A stretch of DNA of 43,620 nucleotides, from NCBI RefSeq assembly GCF_030382115.1, contig NZ_JAUDRJ010000003.1, positions 4,475,497 through 4,519,116 on the forward strand, written 5' to 3'. A program made the translations under genes and the position numbers. A model generated the notes under the pieces. That model had not been told where the DNA came from and did not search any database. It worked only from the letters and a program-made list of their open reading frames with translations. Positions 27,822 through 36,651 of this stretch are shown one piece after another (the first letter of the stretch is position 1; each line of letters starts with the position of its first letter). Origin of the DNA: Nostoc sp. GT001 (GTDB lineage: Bacteria; Cyanobacteriota; Cyanobacteriia; Cyanobacteriales; Nostocaceae).

Positions 27822-28352
27822 ATGGGGCCGATGTTTATTAGTGCCAACGATTGGCCACATATAGCGTTTAGATTGTCTTTGGCACTCCTGGTTGGTTGCT
27901 TGATTGGATTTAACCGTCAGCAAGGAGGTAGACCAGCAGGGATGAGAACGTTCATGCTCGTGAGTATGGGAGCAGCATTATTTGTGATGATTCCTTTGCA
28001 GGCTGAGGGCGAGAGTCCTTATGCTGCTACCAATGCACTGAGTCGCACAATTCAAGGTGTAGCTACCGGGGTTGGATTTCTCGGAGCCGGACTGATTTTA
28101 CAAGAGTCTCCGAGAAAATCTGCAACACCAAAAGTAAAGGGTTTAACTACAGCCGCCTGTGTCTGGACTGCTGCTGGCTTGGGGGCTGCAATTGGTTGTG
28201 GTCTATGGCAAATGGGATTATTGGGAGGCTTACTGACTCTGATTACCCTCAGTGGGGTAAAGCGGCTCAATCGCGCATTTGTATTTATGACGAGTCATGG
28301 TAAACACGGGACTACTCAGCATTTCACCACCTCTGATGAAGATGATGATTGA
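27822..28352 (+). CDS. MgtC/SapB family membrane protein
   Basis: 176 residues from the ATG at 27822, which has AGGAG 10 bases upstream; the frame is open to 27792. Four to five hydrophobic segments and the MgtC family signatures RLSLALLVGCLIGFNRQQGG (conserved Gly and Asn-Arg), GMRTFMLVSMGAALF and GVGFLGAGLILQ are present. Proteins of this family are linked to low-Mg2+ survival and ATP-synthase regulation in pathogens; in cyanobacteria the role is unclear. A short C-terminal acidic tail (SDEDDD) replaces the cytoplasmic domain of longer members. Confidence 0.9.
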   Translation: MGPMFISANDWPHIAFRLSLALLVGCLIGFNRQQGGRPAGMRTFMLVSMGAALFVMIPLQAEGESPYAATNALSRTIQGVATGVGFLGAGLILQESPRKSATPKVKGLTTAACVWTAAGLGAAIGCGLWQMGLLGGLLTLITLSGVKRLNRAFVFMTSHGKHGTTQHFTTSDEDDD

Positions 28353-28584
28353 CCGTAGTTTATGCTCCAATTGAAAACTATACTTGCTATTGTCCAAAAA
28401 TCAGGTCAAATAGATCGGATTTCCACCTAGTATTTGGCTGAAAAATAATTTGTTGTTTCTTAGCTAATTTTAATCAGTTTATCAGGGCTAATTCAGAGCG
28501 ATCGCTGATTATAGTCATTCATGTAGGGAATCCCGTACTGGAATTGATTGGCCAGTGAACCGGAAAATAGAAAATAATAGATAT

Positions 28585-29079
28585 ATGGACAAACGCTATT
28601 TTTTACAGGCTGGTGCAGTCATAGTCGGCACAGCATTGTTATCAAGGTATATCAATTGGGGGTCACAAGCAATGACAACTTCTCAGAGTGGATTTGAAGT
28701 TACCAAACCAGAGTCAGAATGGCGCACAATTTTAACGCCAGAACAGTTTAATGTATTGCGTAAACATGGGACTGAACGCCCTTACACCAGTCCATTGGAT
28801 AAGGAATACGACAAGGGTACTTATTATTGTGCTGCGTGTGAACTACCACTGTTTACATCTGACACCAAATTTAACAGTGGTACTGGCTGGCCTAGCTTCT
28901 TTAATCCAATTGAAGGTGCGATCGCCACTACTGTAGATAAGTCGTTGTTTATGACCAGAACTGAAGTGCATTGTAGTCGCTGTGGTGGTCATCTGGGTCA
29001 TGTTTTTGATGATGGTCCTGCACCCACTGGTAAGCGCTATTGTATGAACGGTGTTTCGCTGAAGTTTACTCCTGCTTGA
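28585..29079 (+). CDS. msrB: Peptide-methionine (R)-S-oxide reductase with N-terminal membrane or Tat-like segment
   Basis: 164 residues from the ATG at 28585. A KRYFLQAGAVIVGTALL segment, resembling a Tat-like signal with KR in place of RR, suggests export or membrane anchoring. The MsrB domain (about 40-160) carries both zinc pairs (CAAC and CSRC), the SGTGWPSF substrate loop, GGHLGHVFDDGP and the catalytic Cys in RYCMNG. It repairs methionine-R-sulfoxide, here probably outside the cytoplasm (inference). No msrA is adjacent. Confidence 0.92.
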   Translation: MDKRYFLQAGAVIVGTALLSRYINWGSQAMTTSQSGFEVTKPESEWRTILTPEQFNVLRKHGTERPYTSPLDKEYDKGTYYCAACELPLFTSDTKFNSGTGWPSFFNPIEGAIATTVDKSLFMTRTEVHCSRCGGHLGHVFDDGPAPTGKRYCMNGVSLKFTPA

Positions 29080-29086
29080 TTAAGTT

Positions 29087-29114
29087 GCGTAGGCGTAGAC
29101 CCTCGTGACATCGC
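29087..29114. repeat. Dispersed GCGTAGGCGTAG...GACATCGC repeat
   Basis: GCGTAGGCGTAGACC followed by GACATCGC. This is the same short repeat type, beginning GCGTAG and ending GACATCGC, that is embedded in the fmt coding sequence at 42541-42576. Confidence 0.6.
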
Positions 29115-29267
29115 ATACACAACCTAAATCATCAGATTTTGGAGCTTGACCAAGGGTGAACAAACTTTTGACAATAACTTCTCCTACTCAGTGCTACTGG
29201 ACGAAATATTGTCAATTTAGGAAAGTGCAACTCTTGGTCTTCGCTAAAGATATTTACCTAAATTAGT

Positions 29268-29357
29268 CTATTTGTTTGGCTCTTTTTTCTCCTTTTTGTC
29301 TTTAGGATCTTTTTTAGGTTTTTTAGCTTCTTTATTACTTTTTCTTTCCTTAGACAT
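29268..29357 (-). CDS. 29-residue lysine-rich small protein
   Basis: An ATG at 29357 preceded by TTGGAGAA at good spacing opens 29 codons: MSKERKSNKEAKKPKKDPKD, then KKEKKEPNK. More than half of the residues are charged and about 45 percent are Lys. The N-terminal pattern (NKEAKKPK) is reminiscent of very small basic proteins seen in cyanobacteria and other bacteria. The strong ribosome-binding site supports expression. Function unknown. Confidence 0.6.
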   Translation of the reverse strand: MSKERKSNKEAKKPKKDPKDKKEKKEPNK

Positions 29358-29584
29358 CAGCGTTCTCCAACTAGATTGATCGTTAAAAGCCTTCGCATTC
29401 TGCCGTCAGGAAATCAGGATATTACTTACCTGATATTCTTTTATGGCAAAAAAGAAACTATCAGACATAAATGCTACTAACTACCATGATAGGGTGTTGT
29501 TTGATTTTCTTCTGACAGCCTTTTTATCTATTTGAACCATAATCGCCTGTAGGGTAGCATAGCTAGCTGTGCTACCCTAATTAT

Positions 29585-30184
29585 TTACAGCGTTGCTACC
29601 AGATCCTTTAAGCGATCGCGTCCATCTCGAAAGACTGGCCAACCATCCCCCACCAACACTGCTTCTACCCGACTTAGTTGAGCCAACCTGCGAACAGAAG
29701 CTACAGCCTCTTCTCGATTCAGCAGTTTGTCATCTGGTAAAATCGTTAAGCTACCTGCTTTACGTGCCCGGACTAAATCCCCTGTAATTAAAGTTGTCTC
29801 TTCCAGTAACAAAGCCAACTCACCGGGAGTTTTAGAACCATTGAGTTCAATCACCTCCAGTCCTGGCACAAATTCTTCACCATCAGATAGCCAGCGATCG
29901 CAAGGTATAGGAAAAGTGTCTTTTTCTGCAATGGGGCCAGCAATCTTGGCATAAGTTTGATCGGCAATTTCTTTACTTGCTCTGACATGCTCAGAATTCG
30001 TCAGCACAATCCAAACCACACCGCCGAGGGATTTTAGATGATTCCAATCATGGTTTGATAGGGCTACTGGGTCAATCAAGATGTTGCCATCTGGGCGAAT
30101 CCAGGCAATCCCATTGAAATCAATATTTCTTGCCGGATTGAAATTAGACCAGCTATACAGATCGGGACGGTGCAAAGATTTCAT
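29585..30184 (-). CDS. Metallo-beta-lactamase-fold protein with degenerate metal site
   Basis: 199 residues from the ATG at 30184 (MKSLHRPDLYSWSNFNPARN). The fold is suggested by NGIAWIRPDGNILIDPVALS, GGVVWIVLTNSEHVRASKEI, GELALLLEETTLITGDLVRA and EAVLVGDGWPVF. The usual HxHxDH metal motif reads TNSEHVR, keeping one His only, so hydrolase activity is doubtful. A signalling, binding or non-metal role is possible. Divergent from the aminotransferase gene. Confidence 0.78.
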   Translation of the reverse strand: MKSLHRPDLYSWSNFNPARNIDFNGIAWIRPDGNILIDPVALSNHDWNHLKSLGGVVWIVLTNSEHVRASKEIADQTYAKIAGPIAEKDTFPIPCDRWLSDGEEFVPGLEVIELNGSKTPGELALLLEETTLITGDLVRARKAGSLTILPDDKLLNREEAVASVRRLAQLSRVEAVLVGDGWPVFRDGRDRLKDLVATL

Positions 30185-30364
30185 GATGATTCTGGATCGG
30201 TACTTCAATAATTGACTATTAATCTCAATAATTAAGTATATAGATTATAAGGTTGCATTCCCTCTAGATCGGAAATTTGAGTATACTACGATAAATCTAT
30301 CAGCATTATGGTTTTTATCGGGTTTGTAGAAATTCTCGGTTAACGGCAATACGGAGGTATGGTG

Positions 30365-31543
30365 GTGAGTAAGATTGGGCGGCAAAAGATATCAGCGAAG
30401 GCAGAACAGTTTACAGAGTCGGTGATTCGAGAAATGACGCGGGTAGCACTGCAACATGATGCAGTGAATCTAGCGCAGGGTTTCCCTGATTTTCCCTGTC
30501 CACTAGAATTGAAACAGGCAGCATATCAGGCGATAGAGGCAGATGTTAATCAGTATGCCATTACTTGGGGCGATCGCCCATTTCGTCATGCGATCGCTAA
30601 TAAAGTCCGTTGGTATCTCGGCTTAGATATCAATCCCGAAACCCAAATCACCGTTACCTGTGGTTCTACAGAAGCAATGGCATCTGTGATGCTAGCGACA
30701 GTCAATCCGGGTGACGAAGTAATTGTATTTGAGCCATATTATGAAAACTACGGCCCCGATGCGATTTTAGCTGGTGCTATACCCCGCTACGTGACACTGC
30801 ATCCTCCTCATTGGACATTTGATGAATCACAGTTGCGTCAAGCTTTCAATGCCAATACCAAAGCGATTATTATCAACACACCCCATAACCCCACAGGTAA
30901 AGTCTTTACCCGTGAAGAACTCACCCTAATTGCTGAACTTTGTCAAAAATGGGATGTGTTAGCGTTCACTGATGAAATTTATGAACATATTCTCTATGAT
31001 GGCACTCAACATATTGCCCTAGCGACTCTTCCTGGAATGGAAGAACGTACCGTTACTATTAATGGTTTATCCAAAACTTACAGCGTCACTGGATGGCGAG
31101 TCGGCTACATTCTAGCAAACCCTGAATTGACAGGAGCAATTCGCAAAGTTCATGATTTTCTCACCGTTGGCGCACCTGCACCATTGCAACGAGCCGGAGT
31201 TGCCGCCATGCAATTGCCACCATCCTATTATCAAGAACTAGCGAAACTTTATCACCAGAAGCGAGACAGCATTTTACAAATTCTAGACCAAGTTGGGATT
31301 CCCTATTTCGTTCCCAAAGGAGCCTATTACGTTCTTGCAGATATTTCCAAATTTGGCTATAAAACAGATGTTGAATTCACTTACCATCTGATTAAAAATA
31401 TTGGTGTCGCTGTAGTTCCCGGTTCCAGCTTTTTTAGCCAACCAGAAAAAGGACATTCATTGATCAGATTTTGCTTTAGCAAAAGACCTGAGACATTAAA
31501 AGCAGCTAGCGATCGCTTACTCAAATTAGAATCAAATCTATAA
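30365..31543 (+). CDS. Class I/II PLP-dependent aminotransferase
   Basis: 392 residues. GGAGG at 30353-30357 is 7 bases before a GTG at 30365, so I prefer this start to the ATG at 30359, which would nearly touch the ribosome-binding site. Fold-type I landmarks: NLAQGFPDFPCP, TCGSTEAMASVML, NTPHNPTGKVFT, FTDEIYEHI and the PLP-lysine region LSKTYSVTGWRVGY. The C-terminal Arg in SLIRFCFSKRP binds the substrate carboxylate. Similarity to methionine/kynurenine-type aminotransferases (YbdL/KAT group) is suggested but the substrate is not certain. Confidence 0.9.
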   Translation: MSKIGRQKISAKAEQFTESVIREMTRVALQHDAVNLAQGFPDFPCPLELKQAAYQAIEADVNQYAITWGDRPFRHAIANKVRWYLGLDINPETQITVTCGSTEAMASVMLATVNPGDEVIVFEPYYENYGPDAILAGAIPRYVTLHPPHWTFDESQLRQAFNANTKAIIINTPHNPTGKVFTREELTLIAELCQKWDVLAFTDEIYEHILYDGTQHIALATLPGMEERTVTINGLSKTYSVTGWRVGYILANPELTGAIRKVHDFLTVGAPAPLQRAGVAAMQLPPSYYQELAKLYHQKRDSILQILDQVGIPYFVPKGAYYVLADISKFGYKTDVEFTYHLIKNIGVAVVPGSSFFSQPEKGHSLIRFCFSKRPETLKAASDRLLKLESNL

Positions 31544-32032
31544 CCGACATCATATCTTATGTAAGTTGTGAAAATTACTTTTTTGAGGAAAGTTTATTTG
31601 AAGTGCAGTTGAAATTCCATTATGAATTACGAATTTTCCAGGACATATCTCTTCAAATTAATATAAGTTAATAAAATACAGGTTAATATAAATTTACAAA
31701 TGCTTAGTCTAGGCATTCATTTGTTAAAAAAAATAACATTATTTTCGAGTTAAATTTAACTCTAACTTTTGATCCCCGACGTAAATTTGAATTGTCAAAT
31801 TAAACCCCACTCTAAAGCGAGGGTTTCTAAGGCTTAATGTATAGTATTCCCCAGAAAAACAACACTAAACGACTGTAGAATTCCTTCAATTTTCCGGTAA
31901 TTATATCGGGATAGTAGGCTTAAAAATTCTGGATTAAAAACCCCATTGACTCTTTAAAAGGATAGGACTAATGTGATGAGTAGTCCTTAAAAGGACACTA
32001 TTTATGCATCAAAAAATCAGGAGGTATTTCCG
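31544..32032 (+). promoter_or_regulatory. Leader of the copper-storage-like gene: promoter plus dyads
   Basis: TTGACT at 31946-31951 and TAATGT at 31969-31974 are 17 bases apart, a plausible promoter. A dyad AGGACTA (31964-31970) / TAGTCCT (31981-31987) covers the -10 region, and GTCCTT-AA-AAGGAC follows at 31983-31996, giving three AGGAC half-sites, the expected layout of a metal-responsive repressor site (inference). AGGAGGT at 32019-32025 is 7 bases from the first ATG. The upstream 400 bases hold only a small AAACCC/GGGTTT hairpin near 31803-31826. Confidence 0.55.
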
Positions 32033-32407
32033 ATGATGATGATGATGATGAATGAAACCATGACTCCAGAAATGCAGACTTGCATGGATGTTTGTATGGA
32101 TTGTCATAAAATGTGCATGGAAACCATGACTCATTGCATGAGTAAAGGTGGTCAGCACATGGACAAGAATATGATGAGCATGATGAGTATGATGCGCGAT
32201 TGCTCTGAAATGTGCATGATGTGCATGAATATGATGATGAGCGGTTCTGAGTTCATGGAACGCACTTGTATGCTTTGCGCGGAAATGTGCGATCGCACAG
32301 CAATGGCGTGTGAGATGATGAGCGATGACGCCAAAATGATGGAATGTGCTGCCGCTTGCCGTAAGTGTGCAGAGTCTTGCAGAAGTATGCACATGATGCC
32401 CGCATAA
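32033..32407 (+). CDS. Four-helix-bundle copper-storage-like protein, extremely Met/Cys-rich
   Basis: 124 residues with 16 Cys and 39 Met (31 percent Met). Cys pairs recur at helix spacing: TCMDVCMDCHKMC, RDCSEMCMMC, RTCMLCAEMC and MECAAACRKCAESC, the pattern of the DUF326/Csp family whose members line a four-helix bundle with thiols to hold many Cu(I) ions. No signal peptide is seen, so a cytosolic store is likely. The coding sequence opens with six consecutive ATG codons after AGGAGGT. The unusual Met richness between Cys residues may add thioether sites. Family fit is strong; copper preference is inferred. Confidence 0.88.
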   Translation: MMMMMMNETMTPEMQTCMDVCMDCHKMCMETMTHCMSKGGQHMDKNMMSMMSMMRDCSEMCMMCMNMMMSGSEFMERTCMLCAEMCDRTAMACEMMSDDAKMMECAAACRKCAESCRSMHMMPA

Positions 32408-32445
32408 TTTCCCTAACTAGCAGAAGTTTCTCTGCAACCTAATAT

Positions 32446-32481
32446 TCAAGCGCTCAGACTCCTTGGGGTCTGGGCGCTTGA
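32446..32481 (+). terminator. Strong hairpin after the copper-storage-like gene
   Basis: TTCAAGCGCTCAGACTC pairs with GGGTCTGGGCGCTTGA to give about 16 bp including two GU pairs, closed by a CTTG tetraloop. No T-run follows; it starts about 40 bases after the stop. Confidence 0.6.
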
Positions 32482-33150
32482 AGTAAGGACTTCTAAAATT
32501 ACCAGTTGATGCAAGTCTAAACCAATACTTGAGAAATAATTAATATTACTTAAAATAGTTTCGGAATTAGAAGCGATCACCTAAAGGTAGTTTTATCCAG
32601 TACCTTAGGATTTGTTAAAGTCAGTAATAGTATTTAGACCAATAGCAGAGCGATTAAAAGCAGCACTGATGTTGTCAAGGAATCTGTCAGTCGCCGGACT
32701 AACTGTGAATACGTTATTACCTGCCTAGTTTCTCGCGCTTCATATCTAGCAAACTCTTTGCCTTTTTGTAACTATCGAACTCACATTAATTTAATATTCT
32801 GGAATTAAGGCAAGTGATTTTACTGGGGATGTGCCTAGATGTAGATGTTATATTTGCGGCATCCACCAGTACCTCATAATTTGACTTTCAGACCACATTT
32901 TATGCTTAAACGCCTAGCGATATAAGGAATTGAAGGCATTAATTTTGCACCAATTGGATACACTACCAGGTCAAAAGTTATGTCAAATTGTCAATCAGTG
33001 GTTGCATCAGAGTGTACGAAATGCTTCTTGTGTTTGATGCTGGTGGGGTGGATTGGGTTGGGAAAAAATGTCTCGAACTCAAAAAGTTCAGAAATTGATT
33101 TTGGATATCGTCAGAGATACAGAACAAACTAAATTAACAAGGAATTGGAT
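32482..33150. other. 670-base intergenic stretch before the patatin gene
   Basis: No convincing gene. A 37-codon frame from the ATG at 33068 (MSRTQKVQKLILDIVRDTEQ) overlaps the start of the next gene and has no clear ribosome-binding site. Short open stretches such as LDVDVIFAASTSTS near 32830-32876 may be remnants of an older gene, but this is not supported further. Confidence 0.5.
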
Positions 33151-34290
33151 ATGTCAAAGACGTTTAAAATTCTCAGCTTAGATGGGGGTGGCATCCGTGG
33201 AGTTATATCCGCAACAATTTTAAAGAAGATAGAGACAACACTGAAAGAAAAGAAAAATGGGCAGAAATTACATGAATATTTCGACTTGATTGCTGGGACA
33301 TCCACTGGTTCAATTCTGGCTGCGGGAATTGCCTGTCAGATGGAAGCTCAACAACTGATTAACGTCTACAAAGAACAAGGAAAAGATATCTTCCTAGAGT
33401 CGGTACGTCAGCAGCGAAAATGGCGGTGGTTGAGTCAAATTCTCGGAGGTTATGTGTTATATCCCCACGAGCGGGGAGAACAGGGGTTGGCTCAGGTCTT
33501 AAAAAGAAACTTAATTCATCAGGGAAAATGCCCGACAATTGCAGATATCAAGCAGCCAAATCTCTTGATCCTTGCGTATGACGTTTTATCCCGAAACACA
33601 ACGTGGTTTGCGAATGACGACGATAAAGAATGGTACTATAAGAACAAGACTGAACTATGGAAAATATGCACAGCTTCAGCACCAACATTTTTCCCTCCTT
33701 ACGAACTCCGCCGCAACTCCGAGGAGTTTCTTCCGCACATTGATGGTGGAGTAGCGGCTAATAACCCAGAGTTGGCTGCGATCGCCCATGCTTTATCTAT
33801 GCAAATAAATGACCAAGGTAAAACCAGACCCAAGATAGAGGAAATTGCTGTTCTCTCCATTGGAACTGGTCGAACAACTCGTCCATATGAATATTCCGAG
33901 ATCAAAAAATGGGGACTCCTGGATTGGGCAAAGAATATACCAAATATTTTCCTAGACCCTTCTGCGGAAAATTCCAACTATATTTCTCGACGCATATTTA
34001 ATAGCATAGGTAGTGAAAATTATCTGCGTTTGGATTTCGATCTAAACGAACAGTTTGAACCAAGACAATCAGGTAGACCGAAGAAAAAGTTAAAGAAGCC
34101 CTATAATAAGTACGTTTTAAAAAAGGACGACAAGAATTATAAATGCATCACCGAAGAGATGGACAATCCCGAAAAATGTCAAGACCTGATAGAGGCAGCT
34201 GAATGCTATCTTGAGTACGGAGAAGTTGCCTTTAAAAAGCAAAACATTGAAGTTCGGTCTGCAATTGAACAGTTTATCGAGTCTCATTAA
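33151..34290 (+). CDS. Patatin-like phospholipase / acyl hydrolase
   Basis: 379 residues from the ATG at 33151, 7 bases after AAGGA. The patatin fold is shown by the oxyanion loop SLDGGGIRGVISA, the nucleophile motif LIAGTSTGSILA (Ser of GxSxG) and the catalytic Asp in HIDGGVAANNPE. It should hydrolyse acyl esters of membrane lipids. Length matches single-domain cyanobacterial patatins. It has no signal peptide and no neighbouring partner gene. Related proteins serve as effectors in some defence systems (for example CapV), but no cyclase gene is near, so a lipid-turnover role is equally likely. Confidence 0.9.
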   Translation: MSKTFKILSLDGGGIRGVISATILKKIETTLKEKKNGQKLHEYFDLIAGTSTGSILAAGIACQMEAQQLINVYKEQGKDIFLESVRQQRKWRWLSQILGGYVLYPHERGEQGLAQVLKRNLIHQGKCPTIADIKQPNLLILAYDVLSRNTTWFANDDDKEWYYKNKTELWKICTASAPTFFPPYELRRNSEEFLPHIDGGVAANNPELAAIAHALSMQINDQGKTRPKIEEIAVLSIGTGRTTRPYEYSEIKKWGLLDWAKNIPNIFLDPSAENSNYISRRIFNSIGSENYLRLDFDLNEQFEPRQSGRPKKKLKKPYNKYVLKKDDKNYKCITEEMDNPEKCQDLIEAAECYLEYGEVAFKKQNIEVRSAIEQFIESH

Positions 34291-34575
34291 GCATTAAGAT
34301 GTCAGCAAAAAAGCGATCGCCCCTCTATTTTTATTTGAATTAAGACAATGTAGAAGTTGTGGAGAGAGCGATCGCATTTTCCATTGCACTTGTGCTTTAC
34401 TCTGGTATGACAATCAATCCTGGTGGAGCCAAATAAAGGAGAACCCAATCCCACCTCCGAGTCTAAATCTTGCTGCAAACGGATAGAATCGATAAAATAA
34501 AATAGAGAGAATAGGCTTTGCTATCCGATAAGCTAACGATTCCATCAGGATATCATATTACCTCTATCTCTGCGT

Positions 34576-36390
34576 TCACTCCATCAAAATCAAGCGCAGC
34601 GGATCTAAACGCACATACCAAGGAAAAGGCTGGTCTTTCATCGTCGCCCATTTTTCTTTAAAGACTTCAGCTTGCAGATGGTAATCTTGAGAATTCTTGC
34701 CAGCCGAATGTAATTTGAGAAATAATGTCATTCTATGGGGTGTTTCACTAGTTCGTACTACCCAGCAAGGAAAGGTATTTTCCTGTGATGAGTCGTTGGT
34801 AAAAATAAACTGATGGGCACGAATGCCGACGTGAGATAATTCGCTCTTGACTGGTTCAATTACTTGCAAAGTACAACCCCAATCAATCGCTTCCAACTGT
34901 TGTGATGACTGGAGAACAGCATGGGAGAAGTTTTTGCATCCAGTGAGTTGAGCAACACTAACGGTAGCAGGATGCTGAAAAATCTCATGTTTACTACCAT
35001 AATGAACTGCTCTACCATGCTCCAATACCAATAAATTCGGACAAATCCGATAAGCTTCTTCCATATTATGGGTGACAAATAGAGTCACACCTTGGTAATC
35101 AGCTAGAGTTTCTGTCATTTGCTGCTCTAATTGACTACGCAGATGTGTATCAAGTGCCGAGAACGGCTCATCTAAAAGTAATGCTTCCGGTTGACTTGCC
35201 AATGCTCTTGCTAAGGCTACTCGTTGTTGTTGTCCCCCAGAGAGTTGGTGCGGATAGCGATCGCCTAATCCCTGCAACTGCATCGCTATTAGTTGCTCCT
35301 CTACCTGTACCCGAATACTCCCAGCAGATAGTTTTTTGGCCAAGCCGAAAGCGATATTTTGCGCCACATTCATGTGTGGAAAAAGCGCATAATTCTGCAC
35401 TAAAAAACCGATGCGGCGATCGCGGCTGGGTACATTAATTCCTTGTTCTGAGTCAAACAAAACTCTGTCATTTAAAACTATGCGGCCATTTGTGGGCGTT
35501 TCTATCCCCGCAAGGCAGCGCAAAATCATACTCTTACCTGCACCAGAACCCCCCAATAATCCCAAGGGTTGCTCATCAGTAGTAAAAGCAACTTTTAAAT
35601 CAAAGCTAGGAAGTATTTTTTCAATGTTGACAAACAATCCACCATATTCAAAGCTAGATTGCGGAGTATAAAGAATTTCTCCCCCTGCTCCCCGCTCCCG
35701 TTCGACTACGCTCACGGCAAGCCCCCTCCCCTTTTCTCTCAATTCTTGCCAGAAGTTGACTGCAATAATTCCAGAGAGAGAAATCAGCATAATTGCGATC
35801 GCCCAAAACCACGCTTCGTTCATTGCTCCCGCTTCCACAGCAAAATAAATCGCCATTGGGATTGTCTGCGTTTGTCCGGGAATGTTACCAGCCAGCATCA
35901 ACGTTGCACCGAATTCTCCCAAAGCACGGGCAAAAGCTAACATTGTGGCGGCGACAATGCCGGGTACTGCTAGGGGTAAACTGATGCGCCAGAAGATTGT
36001 AGTTTCAGTTGCACCAAGAGTTCTAGCTACTCGCAGTAAGTTGCCATCTATTTGTTCAAAGGCTCCCAGTGCAGTTTTATACATTAAAGGGAAAGAAACT
36101 ACTGTAGCTGCGATCGCCGCACCATACCAAGTAAAGACGATGCTGAAGTCAAAAGCCCCCATAAATTTCCCTACAGGGCCATTTTTGCCAAAAAATAGCA
36201 GCAACAAGAACCCGACAACTGTGGGCGGTAAAATTAGAGGCGCAATAAAGATACCCTCAATCAACGATTTACCTTTGCCACGATATCCCAGCATCCAGTA
36301 GGCAGCAGCAATACCCAAGAAGAAGGTAACAAATGTGGCAAGTAATGAAGTTTTAAGTGATATCCAAAGAGGCGATAAATCCAATGGCAT
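34576..36390 (-). CDS. modBC: Fused molybdate ABC transporter permease/ATPase
   Basis: 604 residues. Residues 1-220 are a ModB-type permease with five to six membrane segments and the LRVARTLGATETTIFWRISL EAA loop. From about 245 comes a ModC-type ATPase: Walker A GGSGAGKSM, signature LSGGQQQRVALARALA, Walker B ALLLDEPFSALD and the switch His in LFVTHNMEE. A C-terminal TOBE/regulatory part follows from about 490. Fusion of the two subunits is known in cyanobacteria. The linker (RGLAVSVVERERGAGGE) is encoded by dispersed-repeat DNA at 35679-35732. No modA gene is in the window. Confidence 0.92.
   Translation of the reverse strand: MPLDLSPLWISLKTSLLATFVTFFLGIAAAYWMLGYRGKGKSLIEGIFIAPLILPPTVVGFLLLLFFGKNGPVGKFMGAFDFSIVFTWYGAAIAATVVSFPLMYKTALGAFEQIDGNLLRVARTLGATETTIFWRISLPLAVPGIVAATMLAFARALGEFGATLMLAGNIPGQTQTIPMAIYFAVEAGAMNEAWFWAIAIMLISLSGIIAVNFWQELREKGRGLAVSVVERERGAGGEILYTPQSSFEYGGLFVNIEKILPSFDLKVAFTTDEQPLGLLGGSGAGKSMILRCLAGIETPTNGRIVLNDRVLFDSEQGINVPSRDRRIGFLVQNYALFPHMNVAQNIAFGLAKKLSAGSIRVQVEEQLIAMQLQGLGDRYPHQLSGGQQQRVALARALASQPEALLLDEPFSALDTHLRSQLEQQMTETLADYQGVTLFVTHNMEEAYRICPNLLVLEHGRAVHYGSKHEIFQHPATVSVAQLTGCKNFSHAVLQSSQQLEAIDWGCTLQVIEPVKSELSHVGIRAHQFIFTNDSSQENTFPCWVVRTSETPHRMTLFLKLHSAGKNSQDYHLQAEVFKEKWATMKDQPFPWYVRLDPLRLILME
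35679..35732. repeat. Dispersed repeat inside modBC linker
   Basis: CCCCCTGCTCCCCGCTCCC followed by TTCGACTACGCTCACGGCAA. The first half is the complement of the GGGGAGCA repeat seen at 4741; the second is a palindrome-rich block of a type common between Nostoc genes. Both are translated in frame as the linker joining permease and ATPase. Confidence 0.6.
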
Positions 36391-36424
36391 AGTTGCGTAG
36401 GGAAGAATTAGCTCAACTAATCCC

Positions 36425-36472
36425 TAATTTACCAACTTTAGCTTGAATATGTCGGGAAAAGTTGGTAAATTA
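36425..36472. promoter_or_regulatory. Perfect 15-bp inverted repeat upstream of modBC
   Basis: TAATTTACCAACTTT (36425-36439) and AAAGTTGGTAAATTA (36458-36472) around an 18-base loop, 35 bases upstream of the modBC start. It could be an operator or an attenuator-like hairpin in the modBC leader. Confidence 0.45.
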
Positions 36473-36651
36473 CATCACAATCAATCAGGAAAATCCCAAA
36501 AACTAGCCAAGCTTTCAACAAAACTCGCGTTCAGTTGGGTATCAAATATCAGAATTCGATACGGTTTGTGATCATTTGATCCTTATCTTGAAACCAACTG
36601 TTAAAATTATTGGGAATTAGGCACTTCCAAATAAAAAATCTCTAATTAACT

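Noticed and set aside
31803..31826. AAACCC...GGGTTT hairpin as the end of an IS200/IS605 element
   Set aside because: No tnpA or tnpB remnant is present and the stem is short; not enough evidence.
32009..32392. His-rich minus-strand frame opposite the copper-storage-like gene
   Set aside because: The His run is simply the complement of the Met codons (ATG read as CAT). The plus strand has a strong ribosome-binding site and a family-typical Cys pattern.
33151..34290. Patatin protein as a CBASS or other defence effector
   Set aside because: No nucleotide cyclase, sensor or other defence gene lies nearby, and single patatin-like hydrolases are common in cyanobacteria.
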